Positions 43,536 to 52,792 are shown, counted from the first letter of the stretch. The stretch is DNA of 64,000 bases from Elusimicrobiota bacterium (GCA_016218545.1 JACRDQ010000019.1:62001-126000), one strand, 5' to 3'. Numbers and translations: made by a program. The notes: a model not told the origin generated them from the letters alone.

Positions 43536-44558
43536 ATGACGCGCGCCCCGGGCAGGAAGCCCTTCGTCATCGCGGAGGCGGGCAACAACCACAACGGCGA
43601 CCTCAAGACGGCGCTGGGTCTCGTGGACCTGGCCAAGCGCGCCGACGCGGATTCGGTGAAGTTCCAGATCATCAATCCCGAGGGCCTGTACCTGCCGGCC
43701 TTCTACGAGGGCGGGGGCTACCGGGCCAATCCCGTCATCGAGGCCAGGCGCAGGACGGCGCTCTGCGACGACGACTACGGGAGGATCGCGGAGCACTGCA
43801 AGGCGCGGGGGATGGATTGGAGCGCCTCCGTGTTCGATGAGGAAAGCCTGGCCCTGCTCCTGCGGTTGCGGCCCTCCTACGTCAAGATCGCGTCCTGCGA
43901 CCTGAACAACATCATGTTCCTGAAGAAGGCGGCGCAGCGGGCCGGGGCGGAGGGTGTGCGCATGGTCCTCTCGACCGGCATGTCGACGCTCGGGGAGATC
44001 GAGCGCTCCGTCGCGGCGCTGGCCAAGGAGGGCTTCTCGGACCTGGTCCTGCTGCACTGCGTGTCGGTCTATCCCGCGCCGTTGGTCCGGATGAACCTCG
44101 GCTTCATCGACGTCCTCAAGAAGACCTTCGCCCTGCCGGTCGGCCTGTCCGACCACACCCAGGACAGCCTGGCTTCCGTCATGGCCTTGGCCAAGGGGGC
44201 CGAATACTTCGAGAAGCACGTCACCCTGAGCAGGGACCAGGAAGGCTTCGACCACGCCCACTCCCTCGAGGAGCCCGCGTTCGCGCGCTACGTGAAGGAC
44301 CTCCGGGAGTCCTTCGAGGCCGTCAGCGGGGGAGGCGAGAAGCTCTCGGAGGAAGAACTGGCCGTCCGCCGGCGGGCGAGGCGGTCCCTGTACGCCGCCA
44401 GGAGGCTGGAGAGGGGCGAGGCGGTCCGGGAGGAGGACGTCCTGGTCGTGCGTCCGGAGGCGGCCATGAGGGCCGACGAGGCGGGGAGCGTCGTGGGGAA
44501 GCGCTGCAAGGACGCGATCATGCAGTATCAGCCCTTCACCCCCGACCTGCTCGAGTGA
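43536..44558 (+). CDS. N-acetylneuraminate/pseudaminate synthase family (NeuB/PseI-like)
   Basis: A 340-residue protein. The N-terminal TIM barrel has FVIAEAGNNHNGD, DSVKFQ, VKIASCDLNN, LSTGMSTLGEIE and VGLSDHT, all conserved in the NeuB family, which condenses phosphoenolpyruvate with an N-acylated aminosugar. The last ~65 residues form a SAF (antifreeze-like) domain (RRSLYAARRLERGEAV...). The PEP- and metal-binding His residues of the family appear present. Together with the PseG-like and CMP-transferase genes it points to a nonulosonic acid. Pseudaminic versus legionaminic type cannot be decided from this sequence alone. Confidence 0.92.
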   Translation: MTRAPGRKPFVIAEAGNNHNGDLKTALGLVDLAKRADADSVKFQIINPEGLYLPAFYEGGGYRANPVIEARRRTALCDDDYGRIAEHCKARGMDWSASVFDEESLALLLRLRPSYVKIASCDLNNIMFLKKAAQRAGAEGVRMVLSTGMSTLGEIERSVAALAKEGFSDLVLLHCVSVYPAPLVRMNLGFIDVLKKTFALPVGLSDHTQDSLASVMALAKGAEYFEKHVTLSRDQEGFDHAHSLEEPAFARYVKDLRESFEAVSGGGEKLSEEELAVRRRARRSLYAARRLERGEAVREEDVLVVRPEAAMRADEAGSVVGKRCKDAIMQYQPFTPDLLE

Positions 44559-44569
44559 GGACCCGGCCC

Positions 44570-45607
44570 ATGAGGATCCTATCCATCTGCAAGGCTTCGA
44601 CCGAGATCGGCCTGGGCCATCTCATCAGGTCGCGCGCCATGGCCGAGGCCGCGAGCGCGCGGCACGAGGTACGCTTCATCGTCATCGGCGGCGAGATGGC
44701 TCGCAAGCTGCTGGCCGGCTGCGGGTTCCCCGCGAAGGTCGTGCCCGACGAGGCCGGGCTCGAAGAGCACGTGGTGGGGACGTTCGACGCGGCGTTCCTC
44801 GACATGCTGAGCCTGGGAGAGGAGCCGATGGCTCAGGTGCGGCGGCGCGCCCGCCTCTGCGTGTCCTTGTGCCCCATCTTCGACCGCATGGCCGAGATGG
44901 ACCTGTTGTTCAGCCGCACCAGATACAGCCATCCCGCCAGCGAGAAGGCCGGGGTGGAGCGCTATCTGGGCCTCGAGTACGCGGTCATCCGCAAGGAGTG
45001 CGTCCGGATCGCCACCAAAGAGTACAAGGGCGTGCTCTCGCGGAGCACCCTGCCGATCGCCATCAGCATGGGGGGCGGCGACGCCGCCAACAAGACGCGC
45101 CGGTTCCTGAAATCGCTCAGGACGTGCCGGGTCCCGGCCACCTTCTGGGTCCTGGTCGGCGAGGGCTACAACCATTCCTACGACGCGCTCATCAACACCA
45201 TCGAGCGCGACCGCGGCCATGAGATCATCCTGGCGAAGACGAACATGTCCATGTGGCACATCCTCAGGAACTGCGTGCTGGCGATCCTTCCTGGAGGCGT
45301 GACGACCTACGAGGCGGCCTTCGCGGGCCTGCCTTCCGTCAACATGCTGGAGGCGCGGGACCAGTCCTTCCTGATCAGGGAGCTGGCGGAGGCCGGGGCG
45401 TGCATCGACGCCGGGCTCGTGAGCGACGCCAACCTCCGCAGGCTCAACCTCCTGGTGGAGCGGCTGCACCGGGACCGGGGCGCGCTGCTGAGGATGCACG
45501 AGCGCGCGAAGCCCCTCATCGATGGAAAGGGCTGCGAGCGCATCCTGCGCGTCACCGAGCGGGCCCTCTCCGGCAAGGGAGAACGGAAGGCGGGTCGAGC
45601 GGCATGA
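44570..45607 (+). CDS. PseG-like UDP-sugar hydrolase / GT-B protein
   Basis: A protein of 345 residues from ATG 44570, which has GAGG upstream; an in-frame GTG at 44555 overlaps the NeuB stop. The N-terminal 'CKASTEIGLGHLIRSRAMAE' resembles PseG, whose His in GxGHxxR is catalytic. 'AISMGGGDAANKTRRFLKSL' and 'MLEARDQSF' match the GT-B core. PseG removes UDP from the aminosugar just before the NeuB-type step. Its position next to the NeuB-like gene supports that role. Confidence 0.85.
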   Translation: MRILSICKASTEIGLGHLIRSRAMAEAASARHEVRFIVIGGEMARKLLAGCGFPAKVVPDEAGLEEHVVGTFDAAFLDMLSLGEEPMAQVRRRARLCVSLCPIFDRMAEMDLLFSRTRYSHPASEKAGVERYLGLEYAVIRKECVRIATKEYKGVLSRSTLPIAISMGGGDAANKTRRFLKSLRTCRVPATFWVLVGEGYNHSYDALINTIERDRGHEIILAKTNMSMWHILRNCVLAILPGGVTTYEAAFAGLPSVNMLEARDQSFLIRELAEAGACIDAGLVSDANLRRLNLLVERLHRDRGALLRMHERAKPLIDGKGCERILRVTERALSGKGERKAGRAA

Positions 45608-46221
45608 CGACGGGCGTCGTGGACTACGGGTCCGGCAACTTCGCCTCGGTCTGGAACGCCGTGGCCGCGGTCTCCGGGGACGTCAAGCGCGTCGCCCGGC
45701 CCGAGGACCTCGGCGGGTGCTCCCACGTCGTCCTGCCCGGGGTGGGCGCCTTCGCAGCGGCCATGAGGAAGCTGGAGAAGACGGGCATCCTGGAGGCGCT
45801 CTCGGCCGAGGCCGCAGCGGGGCGCATCCAGCTCCTCGGCATCTGCGTGGGCATGCAGGTGCTCGCCTCCCGGGGACTGGAGTTCGAGGAATGCCGGGGG
45901 ATGGGCCTGGTCAAGGGGACGGTCGAGGCGATCTCCGTGGACAGGAGCCGCTTCGCGCTGCCGCACATGGGCTGGAACAGCCTCTCGGATCTGGGTGCGG
46001 CGCCCTTGTTCCGGCACATGGAGGGTGAGCCGTCCTTCTACTTCGTCCACAGCTTCCACCTCAAGTGCGAGGACCCGGACGCGCGCTCCGTCTTCTGCGA
46101 GTACGGCGGCGTCCGGGTGACCGCGGCCGTGTCCAAGGGGAACGTCCACGGCGTGCAGTTCCACCCGGAGAAGAGCCAGGACAACGGGCTCCAGCTGCTC
46201 AGGAACTTCATCGCGCTCTAG
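45604..46221 (+). CDS. hisH2: HisH-like glutamine amidotransferase (glycan-associated HisH2)
   Basis: The product is 205 residues. It carries the glutaminase Cys in LLGICVGMQVLA and the His/Glu of GVQFHPEKS. HisH hydrolyses glutamine to ammonia for the HisF partner. No other histidine biosynthesis gene is near, and the next genes are a HisF paralog and a WbpG-like amidotransferase. This trio is known in LPS and flagellin clusters, where ammonia turns an acyl group into an amidine. ATG overlaps the PseG-like stop. Confidence 0.93.
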   Translation: MTTGVVDYGSGNFASVWNAVAAVSGDVKRVARPEDLGGCSHVVLPGVGAFAAAMRKLEKTGILEALSAEAAAGRIQLLGICVGMQVLASRGLEFEECRGMGLVKGTVEAISVDRSRFALPHMGWNSLSDLGAAPLFRHMEGEPSFYFVHSFHLKCEDPDARSVFCEYGGVRVTAAVSKGNVHGVQFHPEKSQDNGLQLLRNFIAL

Positions 46222-46230
46222 AGATCCGCC

Positions 46231-47046
46231 ATGCTCAAGAAGAGGCTCATCCCCGTGCTGCTGCTGAGGAACGGGGTCATCGTCCAGAGCAAGGGGTTCA
46301 AGCGCTACCAGAGCCTGGGCTCTCCGACCGCCGCGGTCGAGCGGCTCAGCAGCTGGGCGGCCGACGAGCTCGTCTATCTCGACATCTCTCCCGCCCCCGT
46401 CTACGACCTCAAGCGCGACGACCTGAACCATCCGAGGTTCGAGACGATCATCGACATCATCAGGCTGGTCGCCGAAAGGTGCTTCATGCCGCTGACCTTC
46501 GGCGGCGGGATCCGGTCCCTCGACGACATCCGGCAGCGCCTTTCGGCCGGGGCCGACAAGGTCACGCTGAACACCAAGGCGATCGACGACCCGGGTTTCA
46601 TCTCGGCCGCGGCCAAGGAGTTCGGCTCGCAGTGCGTCGTCGTCTCCATCGACGCCAAGAGGGTCGAGGGCGGTTGGGAGGTCTACCGGGGCGGCAGGAC
46701 CCCCGCGGGCATGGCGCCCGCGGCGTGGGCCAGGCGCGTCCAGGACCTGGGAGCGGGGGAGATCCTGCTCAATTCGATCGACCGGGACGGCTCCGGGACC
46801 GGCTACGACCTCGACCTTATCGGGGAGGTCTCCGGAGCGGTCTCCCTGCCGCTCGTCGCTCTGGGAGGCGTCGGGAACTGGGAGCACCTTGAAGAAGGGC
46901 TGAGGACGCGGGCCAGCGCGGTGGCCGCGGCGAACATCTTCCACTATCGAGAGAACAGCGTCTTTGACGCGAAGAGACACCTCTACGAGAAGGGGCACAA
47001 CGTCAGGAAGCCCCTCCCGCTGCAAGGCGCCAGCAGGAATCTATGA
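46231..47046 (+). CDS. hisF2: HisF-like protein (glycan-associated HisF2), catalytic Asp lost
   Basis: A 271-residue TIM barrel that resembles imidazole glycerol phosphate synthase cyclase. Where HisF has 'IPCLDV' with the essential Asp11, this protein reads IPVLLLRNG, while the second Asp (VVVSIDAKR) is kept. The same substitution is seen in WbpG-linked HisF2 proteins, which no longer make histidine but pass ammonia from HisH2 to the amidotransferase. It is preceded by HisH2 and overlaps the WbpG-like start (ATGA). Confidence 0.92.
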   Translation: MLKKRLIPVLLLRNGVIVQSKGFKRYQSLGSPTAAVERLSSWAADELVYLDISPAPVYDLKRDDLNHPRFETIIDIIRLVAERCFMPLTFGGGIRSLDDIRQRLSAGADKVTLNTKAIDDPGFISAAAKEFGSQCVVVSIDAKRVEGGWEVYRGGRTPAGMAPAAWARRVQDLGAGEILLNSIDRDGSGTGYDLDLIGEVSGAVSLPLVALGGVGNWEHLEEGLRTRASAVAAANIFHYRENSVFDAKRHLYEKGHNVRKPLPLQGASRNL

Positions 47047-48194
47047 TCCCTAGACCCGAGAAGATGCGGTACTGCCGGAGATGCGTCTACCCTGCCATCT
47101 CCGTGAACAACATCCTCGACGACGAAGGCGTTTGCAGCGCTTGCCGGATGCAGGAGGAGTTCGACGCCCTGACCCCGGAGTTCTGGAAGAAGAGGGAGGA
47201 GAAGTTCCAGGACCTCGCGCGCTGGGCCAAGGCGCGGTCTTCGGGCGGCTACGACTGCGTCGTGCCCGTGAGCGGCGGGAAGGACAGCTACTTCCAGGTC
47301 CACACGGTCCTCGAGCACGGCATGACGCCCCTCCTGGTGACCTACCACGGCAACAACTATCTTCCCGAGGGGCAGAGGAACCTGGACATGATGAAGCGGG
47401 TCTTCGGGGCCGATCACCTGGTGTTCGGCCCGAGCGTCGAGACCCTCAAGAAGCTCAACCGGCTGTGCTTCAGGAAGATGGGGGACATGAACTGGCACGC
47501 CCACGCCGGGATCAAGACGTATCCCATGCACGTGGCGGTCAAGTTCGCAATCCCCCTGGTCGTGTGGGGAGAGATCACATGGAGCATCTCCGGCATGTTC
47601 TCGCCCGACGACTACGTGGAGTACAACAAGAGGACGGTCTTCGAGCACGACATGCGGGGCTACGTCGCCGGGGACATGCTCGAGGAGGAGGAGGGCCTCG
47701 TCGAGAAGGACCTCGCCTGGCTGCGCATGCCTTCGGATTCGGAGATCGCGGCGGTCGGCACCAAGGGGATCTACATCGGGAACTTCTTCAGGTGGGACCC
47801 CAACGAGCACGCCAGGCGGATGCAGGAGCTCTACGGCTTCGAGTTCGCCCGGCAGCCGTTCGAGCGGACCTACCGGATGATGTCCAACCTCGACGACATG
47901 CACGAGAACGGCGTCCACGACTATCTGAAGTATGTCAAATTCGGGTACGGCCGGGCCTCCGACCATGCCTCGAAGGACATCCGGTCCGGCCGCCTGACCC
48001 GCGAGCAGGGGGTCGCGCTCGTGAGGAAGCACGACCACGTCAAGCCGAGGAGGGACCTGGAGCGCTGGCTGGACTATGTCGGCATGACGGAGGCGGAATT
48101 CGACCGGGTCGCGGACACCTTCCGCGACAAGAGGGTGTGGTGGAAAGACGAGCACGGCCGATGGATGAAGGATCACCTATGGGAGAGCGCGTGA
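47043..48194 (+). CDS. N-acetyl sugar amidotransferase (WbpG/PseA type)
   Basis: A protein of 383 residues. CRRCVYPA at the N-terminus and CSAC about 20 residues later form a likely zinc site, and VVPVSGGKDSYFQVH is the PP-loop that activates a substrate with ATP. WbpG/PseA enzymes use ammonia from HisH2/HisF2 to change an N-acetyl group to an acetamidino group on LPS or flagellar sugars. The order HisH2-HisF2-WbpG matches known clusters, so amidination of the nonulosonic acid or another sugar is likely. Confidence 0.93.
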   Translation: MIPRPEKMRYCRRCVYPAISVNNILDDEGVCSACRMQEEFDALTPEFWKKREEKFQDLARWAKARSSGGYDCVVPVSGGKDSYFQVHTVLEHGMTPLLVTYHGNNYLPEGQRNLDMMKRVFGADHLVFGPSVETLKKLNRLCFRKMGDMNWHAHAGIKTYPMHVAVKFAIPLVVWGEITWSISGMFSPDDYVEYNKRTVFEHDMRGYVAGDMLEEEEGLVEKDLAWLRMPSDSEIAAVGTKGIYIGNFFRWDPNEHARRMQELYGFEFARQPFERTYRMMSNLDDMHENGVHDYLKYVKFGYGRASDHASKDIRSGRLTREQGVALVRKHDHVKPRRDLERWLDYVGMTEAEFDRVADTFRDKRVWWKDEHGRWMKDHLWESA

Positions 48195-49258
48195 GGAAAG
48201 AAGAGCTCGCCTTGGGCCTCGAGGAGCGCCCCTCCTCCGGGGGAGCCGACGAGGAGGAGGATCTGATCGCGGGCCTGTGCGCCTTCTACAAGGGCTTGAA
48301 GGCGCGGCAGCGGGACGCGGGCGGCCTCTACCTGCCCGGCGGGGAGTGGGGGGAGTATCTCGCGGAGCGCAGGGCATTCTATGAGAGCCTGGCGCAAGGC
48401 GACCTGGAGGATGTGCATGCCGGGCTCCGGGGCTTCTGGCGCAACGAGCTCGGGCCCATCGTGTCGAACTACGCCTATTATCGGGACCTCGCCGCGGGCA
48501 AGCCCGCGAGCGTCGAGCGCTTCATGACGCTCATGTCCCGCGACTACGGCATCTGGCGCAGCCTCTATCCCGACGAGCCGCTCGGCCGCCTTCGCGTCCC
48601 CGAGATCGGCGACCCGTGGGGCCTTTCCATCGGCGGAGAGCTCGTCGCGCCCCAGGCGTTCCGATTCCACAATCATTCAAGGCAGATCTCCGGCATCCTG
48701 TCCGGGATCGGGAAGCCCGTCTGGGCCGAGATCGGCGGAGGCTACGGCGGCACGGCGTTCTACTACCTCCGGAACGCGCTCGAGCCCGGGGTGACGTACG
48801 TCGATTTCGACCTGCCTGAGACCTTGGCGATCGCGGCCTACTATCTGTCGCGCGCCCTGCCCGGCAGGAGGATCTGGCTCCACGACGGCGCGGCTCCCCT
48901 CACCCGGGAGAGCGTCTCCGGGTTCGACGTGGTCCTGGCGCCGAACTACGCGATCGAGCGTCTCGAGGACGATGCCGTGGACCTGTTCTTGAACGCCTTC
49001 AGCTTCTCCGAGATGCCGTATCCTGTGCTGGAGAACTACCTCCGGCACGTGCAGAGGACCACGGCCGGGTACTTCCTGCAGAACAACATGGACCGGAGCG
49101 GCGTGGTCAATCGCGGCTTCGAGCGGGTCCCGTGTTCCCGCTACCCCATCGATCCCCGGAGGATGAAGCTGCTCTACAAGAAACACGACCTCTTCCAGGG
49201 GACTGAGGGCGATTACCGGGAGTGCCTCTATCAGCGCATCGCCGCCGGGGGAGCCTGA
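48179..49258 (+). CDS. Putative sugar O-methyltransferase
   Basis: The product is 359 residues. ATG 48179 is preferred because AAGGAT lies eight bases upstream. It overlaps the WbpG-like stop by 16 bases. A Rossmann segment reads VWAEIGGGYGGTAFYYL (SAM-type Gly-rich loop), then VTYVDFDLPETLAIAAYYL. The long helical N-terminus and this core resemble the 'putative sugar O-methyltransferase' group found in surface-glycan loci. The acceptor is unknown. Confidence 0.7.
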   Translation: MGERVRKEELALGLEERPSSGGADEEEDLIAGLCAFYKGLKARQRDAGGLYLPGGEWGEYLAERRAFYESLAQGDLEDVHAGLRGFWRNELGPIVSNYAYYRDLAAGKPASVERFMTLMSRDYGIWRSLYPDEPLGRLRVPEIGDPWGLSIGGELVAPQAFRFHNHSRQISGILSGIGKPVWAEIGGGYGGTAFYYLRNALEPGVTYVDFDLPETLAIAAYYLSRALPGRRIWLHDGAAPLTRESVSGFDVVLAPNYAIERLEDDAVDLFLNAFSFSEMPYPVLENYLRHVQRTTAGYFLQNNMDRSGVVNRGFERVPCSRYPIDPRRMKLLYKKHDLFQGTEGDYRECLYQRIAAGGA

Positions 49259-49262
49259 GCCG

Positions 49263-50261
49263 ATGCTCTTCAAGGAAGACGACATCCGGCCCAAGGCGCT
49301 GATGGCCGCCAAGGAGGCCCTGCTCGAGGAGGACAAGGAGTTCCTCAGGAGCCGGCGCTCGGAGTTCGTCCAGGCCGCGTGCCCGGCCTGCGGCTCCGGG
49401 AGGTCGGAGTCCTGGGCCGAGAAGGAGGGCTTCTCCTACCACGTCTGCCGGGAGTGCCGCACCGTCTTCATGAACCCGCGGGCTTGCGAGGAGCTCATGC
49501 GGAGCTTCTACCAGCGATCGAAGAACTACGCGTTCTGGAACAAGCACATCTATCCCGCGTCCGAGGCGGTCCGGCGGGAGAAGATCATGATGCCCCGGGC
49601 CCGGAGGGTCGTGGCCTGCTGCGAGGATGCGGGGCTCCGGGGCGGGACCCTCCTGGAGGTCGGAGCCGCCTTCGGGACCTTCTGCGGGTGCGTCCGGGAG
49701 CTGGGCTTCTTCAGGCGCGTCATCGCGGTCGAGCCCACGGCCGACCTGGCCGAGGCCTGCCGCGGCAAGGGCCTGGAGACGCTCCAGACGTCCTTCGAAG
49801 GGTTGGAGCTGCCGGCATCTTCGGTCGACGCGGCGGTCTCCTTCGAGGTCATCGAGCACCTCTTCTCACCGGCCGCGTTCCTCGAACGCTGCGGGACGTT
49901 CTTGAAGAAGGGGGGGCTGCTGGTCTGCACCACCCCGAACATCGACGCCTTGGGCACGCTGGTCCTCAAGGAGAAGGCCAAGGTCGTGGACCACGAGCAC
50001 GTCAACTATTTCAACCCGGAGTCCCTGGCCGCGCTCTTCGAGCGGACGGGGTTCGAGCCCCTGGAGGTCGCGACTCCCGGCGAGCTGGACGTGGAGCTCC
50101 TCATGAACGCGCTGGCCGAGGATGCGGGGCTGCGGGAGTCCCACCCGTTCTTCTCCCGCCTCCTGCTTCGACCGGACGAGGCGGCCCAGGCCGCCCTCCA
50201 GGAGCTCCTCAAGAAGAGCCGCCTGTCCTCTCACATGTGGATCGTGGGTCGGAAACGATGA
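49263..50261 (+). CDS. SAM-dependent methyltransferase with N-terminal zinc knuckle
   Basis: This is a 332-residue protein. A four-Cys zinc site (CPACGSG and CRECR) precedes the SAM domain with TLLEVGAAFGTFCG, IAVEPTADLAEA and SFEVIEHLFSP. The arrangement is common for methyltransferases (Methyltransf_23-like) in polysaccharide clusters, for example C-methylation of sugars. Starts four bases after the preceding stop and overlaps the next gene by ATGA. Confidence 0.83.
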   Translation: MLFKEDDIRPKALMAAKEALLEEDKEFLRSRRSEFVQAACPACGSGRSESWAEKEGFSYHVCRECRTVFMNPRACEELMRSFYQRSKNYAFWNKHIYPASEAVRREKIMMPRARRVVACCEDAGLRGGTLLEVGAAFGTFCGCVRELGFFRRVIAVEPTADLAEACRGKGLETLQTSFEGLELPASSVDAAVSFEVIEHLFSPAAFLERCGTFLKKGGLLVCTTPNIDALGTLVLKEKAKVVDHEHVNYFNPESLAALFERTGFEPLEVATPGELDVELLMNALAEDAGLRESHPFFSRLLLRPDEAAQAALQELLKKSRLSSHMWIVGRKR

Positions 50262-51793
50262 CGCCGGAGCCGGAGCTCTTCGCGAGGTCCGAGGACGTCC
50301 CGCTGGGGAACGTCCCGTTCGAGTCCGCGGAGTGCTACGGGCTCGGGAGGCATCTGCGGGACTACGGACGCTATCCGGGGTGGCTCCCCTTGTGCGTGGC
50401 CACCGACCACGGGCCGAGCCAGAGGGACGTCCCGACCCGGCTCGAGCTTTCGGAGCGCGCGCCCGTCATGCTCTTCCATTCCCCCAGGCTGGCCGCGGAA
50501 TGGAGGCGCCGGTCGGAAAGGCCGTGCGAGGTGATGTTCTCGCCCTTCGTCCACTATCGCAGGAAGAACTGCATCGGGAAGTCCTCCGGCGCCAAGGGAA
50601 CGCTGGCCTTCCCGGCTCACGGCACGGACCTCATCGAGAGCGTATGCGACATGGAGGGGTACGCGCGGTCCCTCTTGGAGCTCCCGGAGCGTTTCCAACC
50701 GGTCAGCGCGTGCCTCTTCTACCTCGACGTCAGGAGAGGGCTGCACCGGGTGTTCGAGAAGCACGGCATCTTGGTCCGCACGACGGGGCACATCTACGAC
50801 CGCAGGTTCGCAGAGCGCTTCTACGACATCCTCAAGGACCACTCCTACGCCACCTCGAACACTTTCGGGTCCTACGCCCTCTACGCGGTGGAGATGGGGA
50901 TCCCTTTCTTCATCCACGGGGAGAAGCCCAGGCTGGTGAACAGAGGAGACCCGAACTGCCCGAGCGGAGCCTACGACCCGGCCAAGGAGTTCGGGCAGTT
51001 CAAGTCCGTGACCCGGCTTTTCGAAGGCCTCCGGACCGAAATCAGCCCGGAGCAGGCCTCGACGGCCGAGTCGGAGCTGGGCCTGCGCGACGGCGCGAGC
51101 AGAGGCAGGATGGCGTTCCTGCTCTACTCCTCCTTCCTGGAATGGCTGCTCTTGGGCGGGGTCTTCCGCTGGCTGGCGCTCCGGGTGCGCGGCGTCCTCG
51201 TCCGGAGGACTGAGGCGGCCAGGCAAAGACTCTACCTGGCCGCCAACGGTCTGTCCCGCTCGGCGTCCATCGCCACGCACCTGACGACCGGAGAGAAGAT
51301 CGCCCTGCATCGGCTCGCCAAGGCGCTCCCCAAAGGCGCCAAGGCGGCCGAGGTCGGCTCCTACCTGGGGTCGAGCAGCTGCTTCATCGCCGACGGGGTC
51401 CAGGCCGGCGGGGGGACCCTCTATTGCGTCGATACCTGGGGCAATCAGGCGATGGACGAGCCGGAGAGGGACACCTATCCTGAGTTCGAGGCGAACACGG
51501 CCAGGTACCGGCGCGTCATCAAGCCCTTGAGGGGCCGGGCCCAAGAGGTGATCTCGGAGCTGAGGAAGCCCGGGCTCAAGCTCGACCTGCTGTTCATCGA
51601 CGGAGACCACTCCTACGAGGCTTGCCTGCGGGACTGGGAGCTCTACGGCGCTCTGCTGGCCGCCGGCGGGGTCGCGGTCTTCCATGACACCGGGTGGGCG
51701 GAAGGGGTCCAGAGAGTGGTCAGGGAGGCGGTCGTTGAGAGGGCGGAGCGGGTCCTCGACCTGCCCAACATGCAGGCCTTCAGGATGAGATAG
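50258..51793 (+). CDS. Two-domain protein: unknown N-terminal domain plus class I methyltransferase
   Basis: A 511-residue protein. Residues 1-280 are alpha/beta (PVMLFHSPRLAAEW, FPAHGTDLIESVCDMEGY, SNTFGSYALYAVEMGIPFFI). They resemble a GT-B glycosyltransferase half but fit no family I can name. After a linker helix, residues about 340-511 form a methyltransferase domain: AAEVGSYLGSSSCFIADGV, GTLYCVDTWGN and LLFIDGDHSYEACLRDW, as in the Methyltransf_24 group. It may combine sugar transfer with methylation, which in Wzt-type export can terminate the chain. Both functions are inference from fold. Confidence 0.68.
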   Translation: MTPEPELFARSEDVPLGNVPFESAECYGLGRHLRDYGRYPGWLPLCVATDHGPSQRDVPTRLELSERAPVMLFHSPRLAAEWRRRSERPCEVMFSPFVHYRRKNCIGKSSGAKGTLAFPAHGTDLIESVCDMEGYARSLLELPERFQPVSACLFYLDVRRGLHRVFEKHGILVRTTGHIYDRRFAERFYDILKDHSYATSNTFGSYALYAVEMGIPFFIHGEKPRLVNRGDPNCPSGAYDPAKEFGQFKSVTRLFEGLRTEISPEQASTAESELGLRDGASRGRMAFLLYSSFLEWLLLGGVFRWLALRVRGVLVRRTEAARQRLYLAANGLSRSASIATHLTTGEKIALHRLAKALPKGAKAAEVGSYLGSSSCFIADGVQAGGGTLYCVDTWGNQAMDEPERDTYPEFEANTARYRRVIKPLRGRAQEVISELRKPGLKLDLLFIDGDHSYEACLRDWELYGALLAAGGVAVFHDTGWAEGVQRVVREAVVERAERVLDLPNMQAFRMR

Positions 51794-51795
51794 CC

Positions 51796-52788
51796 ATGGT
51801 CCGCGTGTCCCTCGTCGTCCCGACGTACAACAGGGCGGCCCAGCTGGCCGGTTCCCTCCCTTCCTTCGTCGAGCAGACCCTCCCGGCTTCGGATTACGAG
51901 ATCCTGGTCGTGGACAACAACTCCAAGGACGCCGCGGGGGCCGCGGTCCAAGCCGTCCTGGGCGCCTCCGGACGCTCCTGGCGCCTGCTCTCCGAGCCGC
52001 GCCAGGGCCTGCACCACGCGAGGAACAAAGGCCTCCTCGAAGCGGCCGGCGACGTCGTGGTCTTCGGAGACGACGACATCGTGGCCGGCCGGGACTGGCT
52101 GGAGAGCATCCTTTCCGAGTTCGACGCCAACGTCCGGGCCGGCGTGGTGGGCGGGAGGGTCGTGCCGCTCTGGGCCGAGCCGCCGCCCGACTGGGTCTAC
52201 GACTATGGGACCGAGAAGACCCACGGGGTCTTCGCTTACGTGGACCACGGTCCCGAGCGGCAGGTCCTGGCCGACGGCTACGTCATGGGGTGCAATTTCG
52301 CCATCAGGAGGGAGCTGGCCTTGCGCATCGGAGGCAGCTGCCCGGACACCTTTCCCAGGCATCTCAAGCATCTGTCGGGCCTGGGCGAGTACGCGATGAT
52401 CGACGCGGTCCGGGGACTCGGGCATGAGGTCGTCTATCTTCCGGGGGCATGCGTCGGTCATCGCGTGGAGCCTTCTCGGGCCACCCTCGACTACTTCATC
52501 GACCGGTACGAGAGGTGGGCGGCGGAGGAGGTCAACGGAGCGTTCAGGAACCTGGGGAGATGGCGCGCGTCCTGGCGCATCCTCGGGTCCCTGCCTCGGG
52601 GGCTCCTGTCAGCCTATCTGGGCGGCAGGGGCAAGAGGAACACAGGGTATTTCCGGGCCATCCAGAAGAGGCGGGTCGCCTACATGGCGGCCCAGACCCT
52701 GAGGCTCCTCATGGACCCGTCCTTGTACCGCTATGTCGCGAGGGAGAACCATCTCGAGGGCTCCGACGCGGCGGATCGCCGGGCCTGA
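51796..52788 (+). CDS. GT2-family glycosyltransferase
   Basis: A protein of 330 residues. VSLVVPTYNRAAQLAGSLPSF, ILVVDNNSKD, GLHHARNKGLLEAAGDVVVFGDDDIVAG (DDD metal motif) and a later helical extension. Family GT2, GT-A fold. Adds a sugar during glycan assembly; donor unknown. It is the last gene on this strand of the operon and ends four bases from the convergent glycosyltransferase. Confidence 0.9.
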   Translation: MVRVSLVVPTYNRAAQLAGSLPSFVEQTLPASDYEILVVDNNSKDAAGAAVQAVLGASGRSWRLLSEPRQGLHHARNKGLLEAAGDVVVFGDDDIVAGRDWLESILSEFDANVRAGVVGGRVVPLWAEPPPDWVYDYGTEKTHGVFAYVDHGPERQVLADGYVMGCNFAIRRELALRIGGSCPDTFPRHLKHLSGLGEYAMIDAVRGLGHEVVYLPGACVGHRVEPSRATLDYFIDRYERWAAEEVNGAFRNLGRWRASWRILGSLPRGLLSAYLGGRGKRNTGYFRAIQKRRVAYMAAQTLRLLMDPSLYRYVARENHLEGSDAADRRA

Positions 52789-52792
52789 CGGG

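Noticed and set aside
45604-47046. HisH/HisF as part of histidine biosynthesis
   Set aside because: No other his gene is present, HisF lacks Asp11, and the pair is followed directly by a WbpG-type amidotransferase in a glycan operon.
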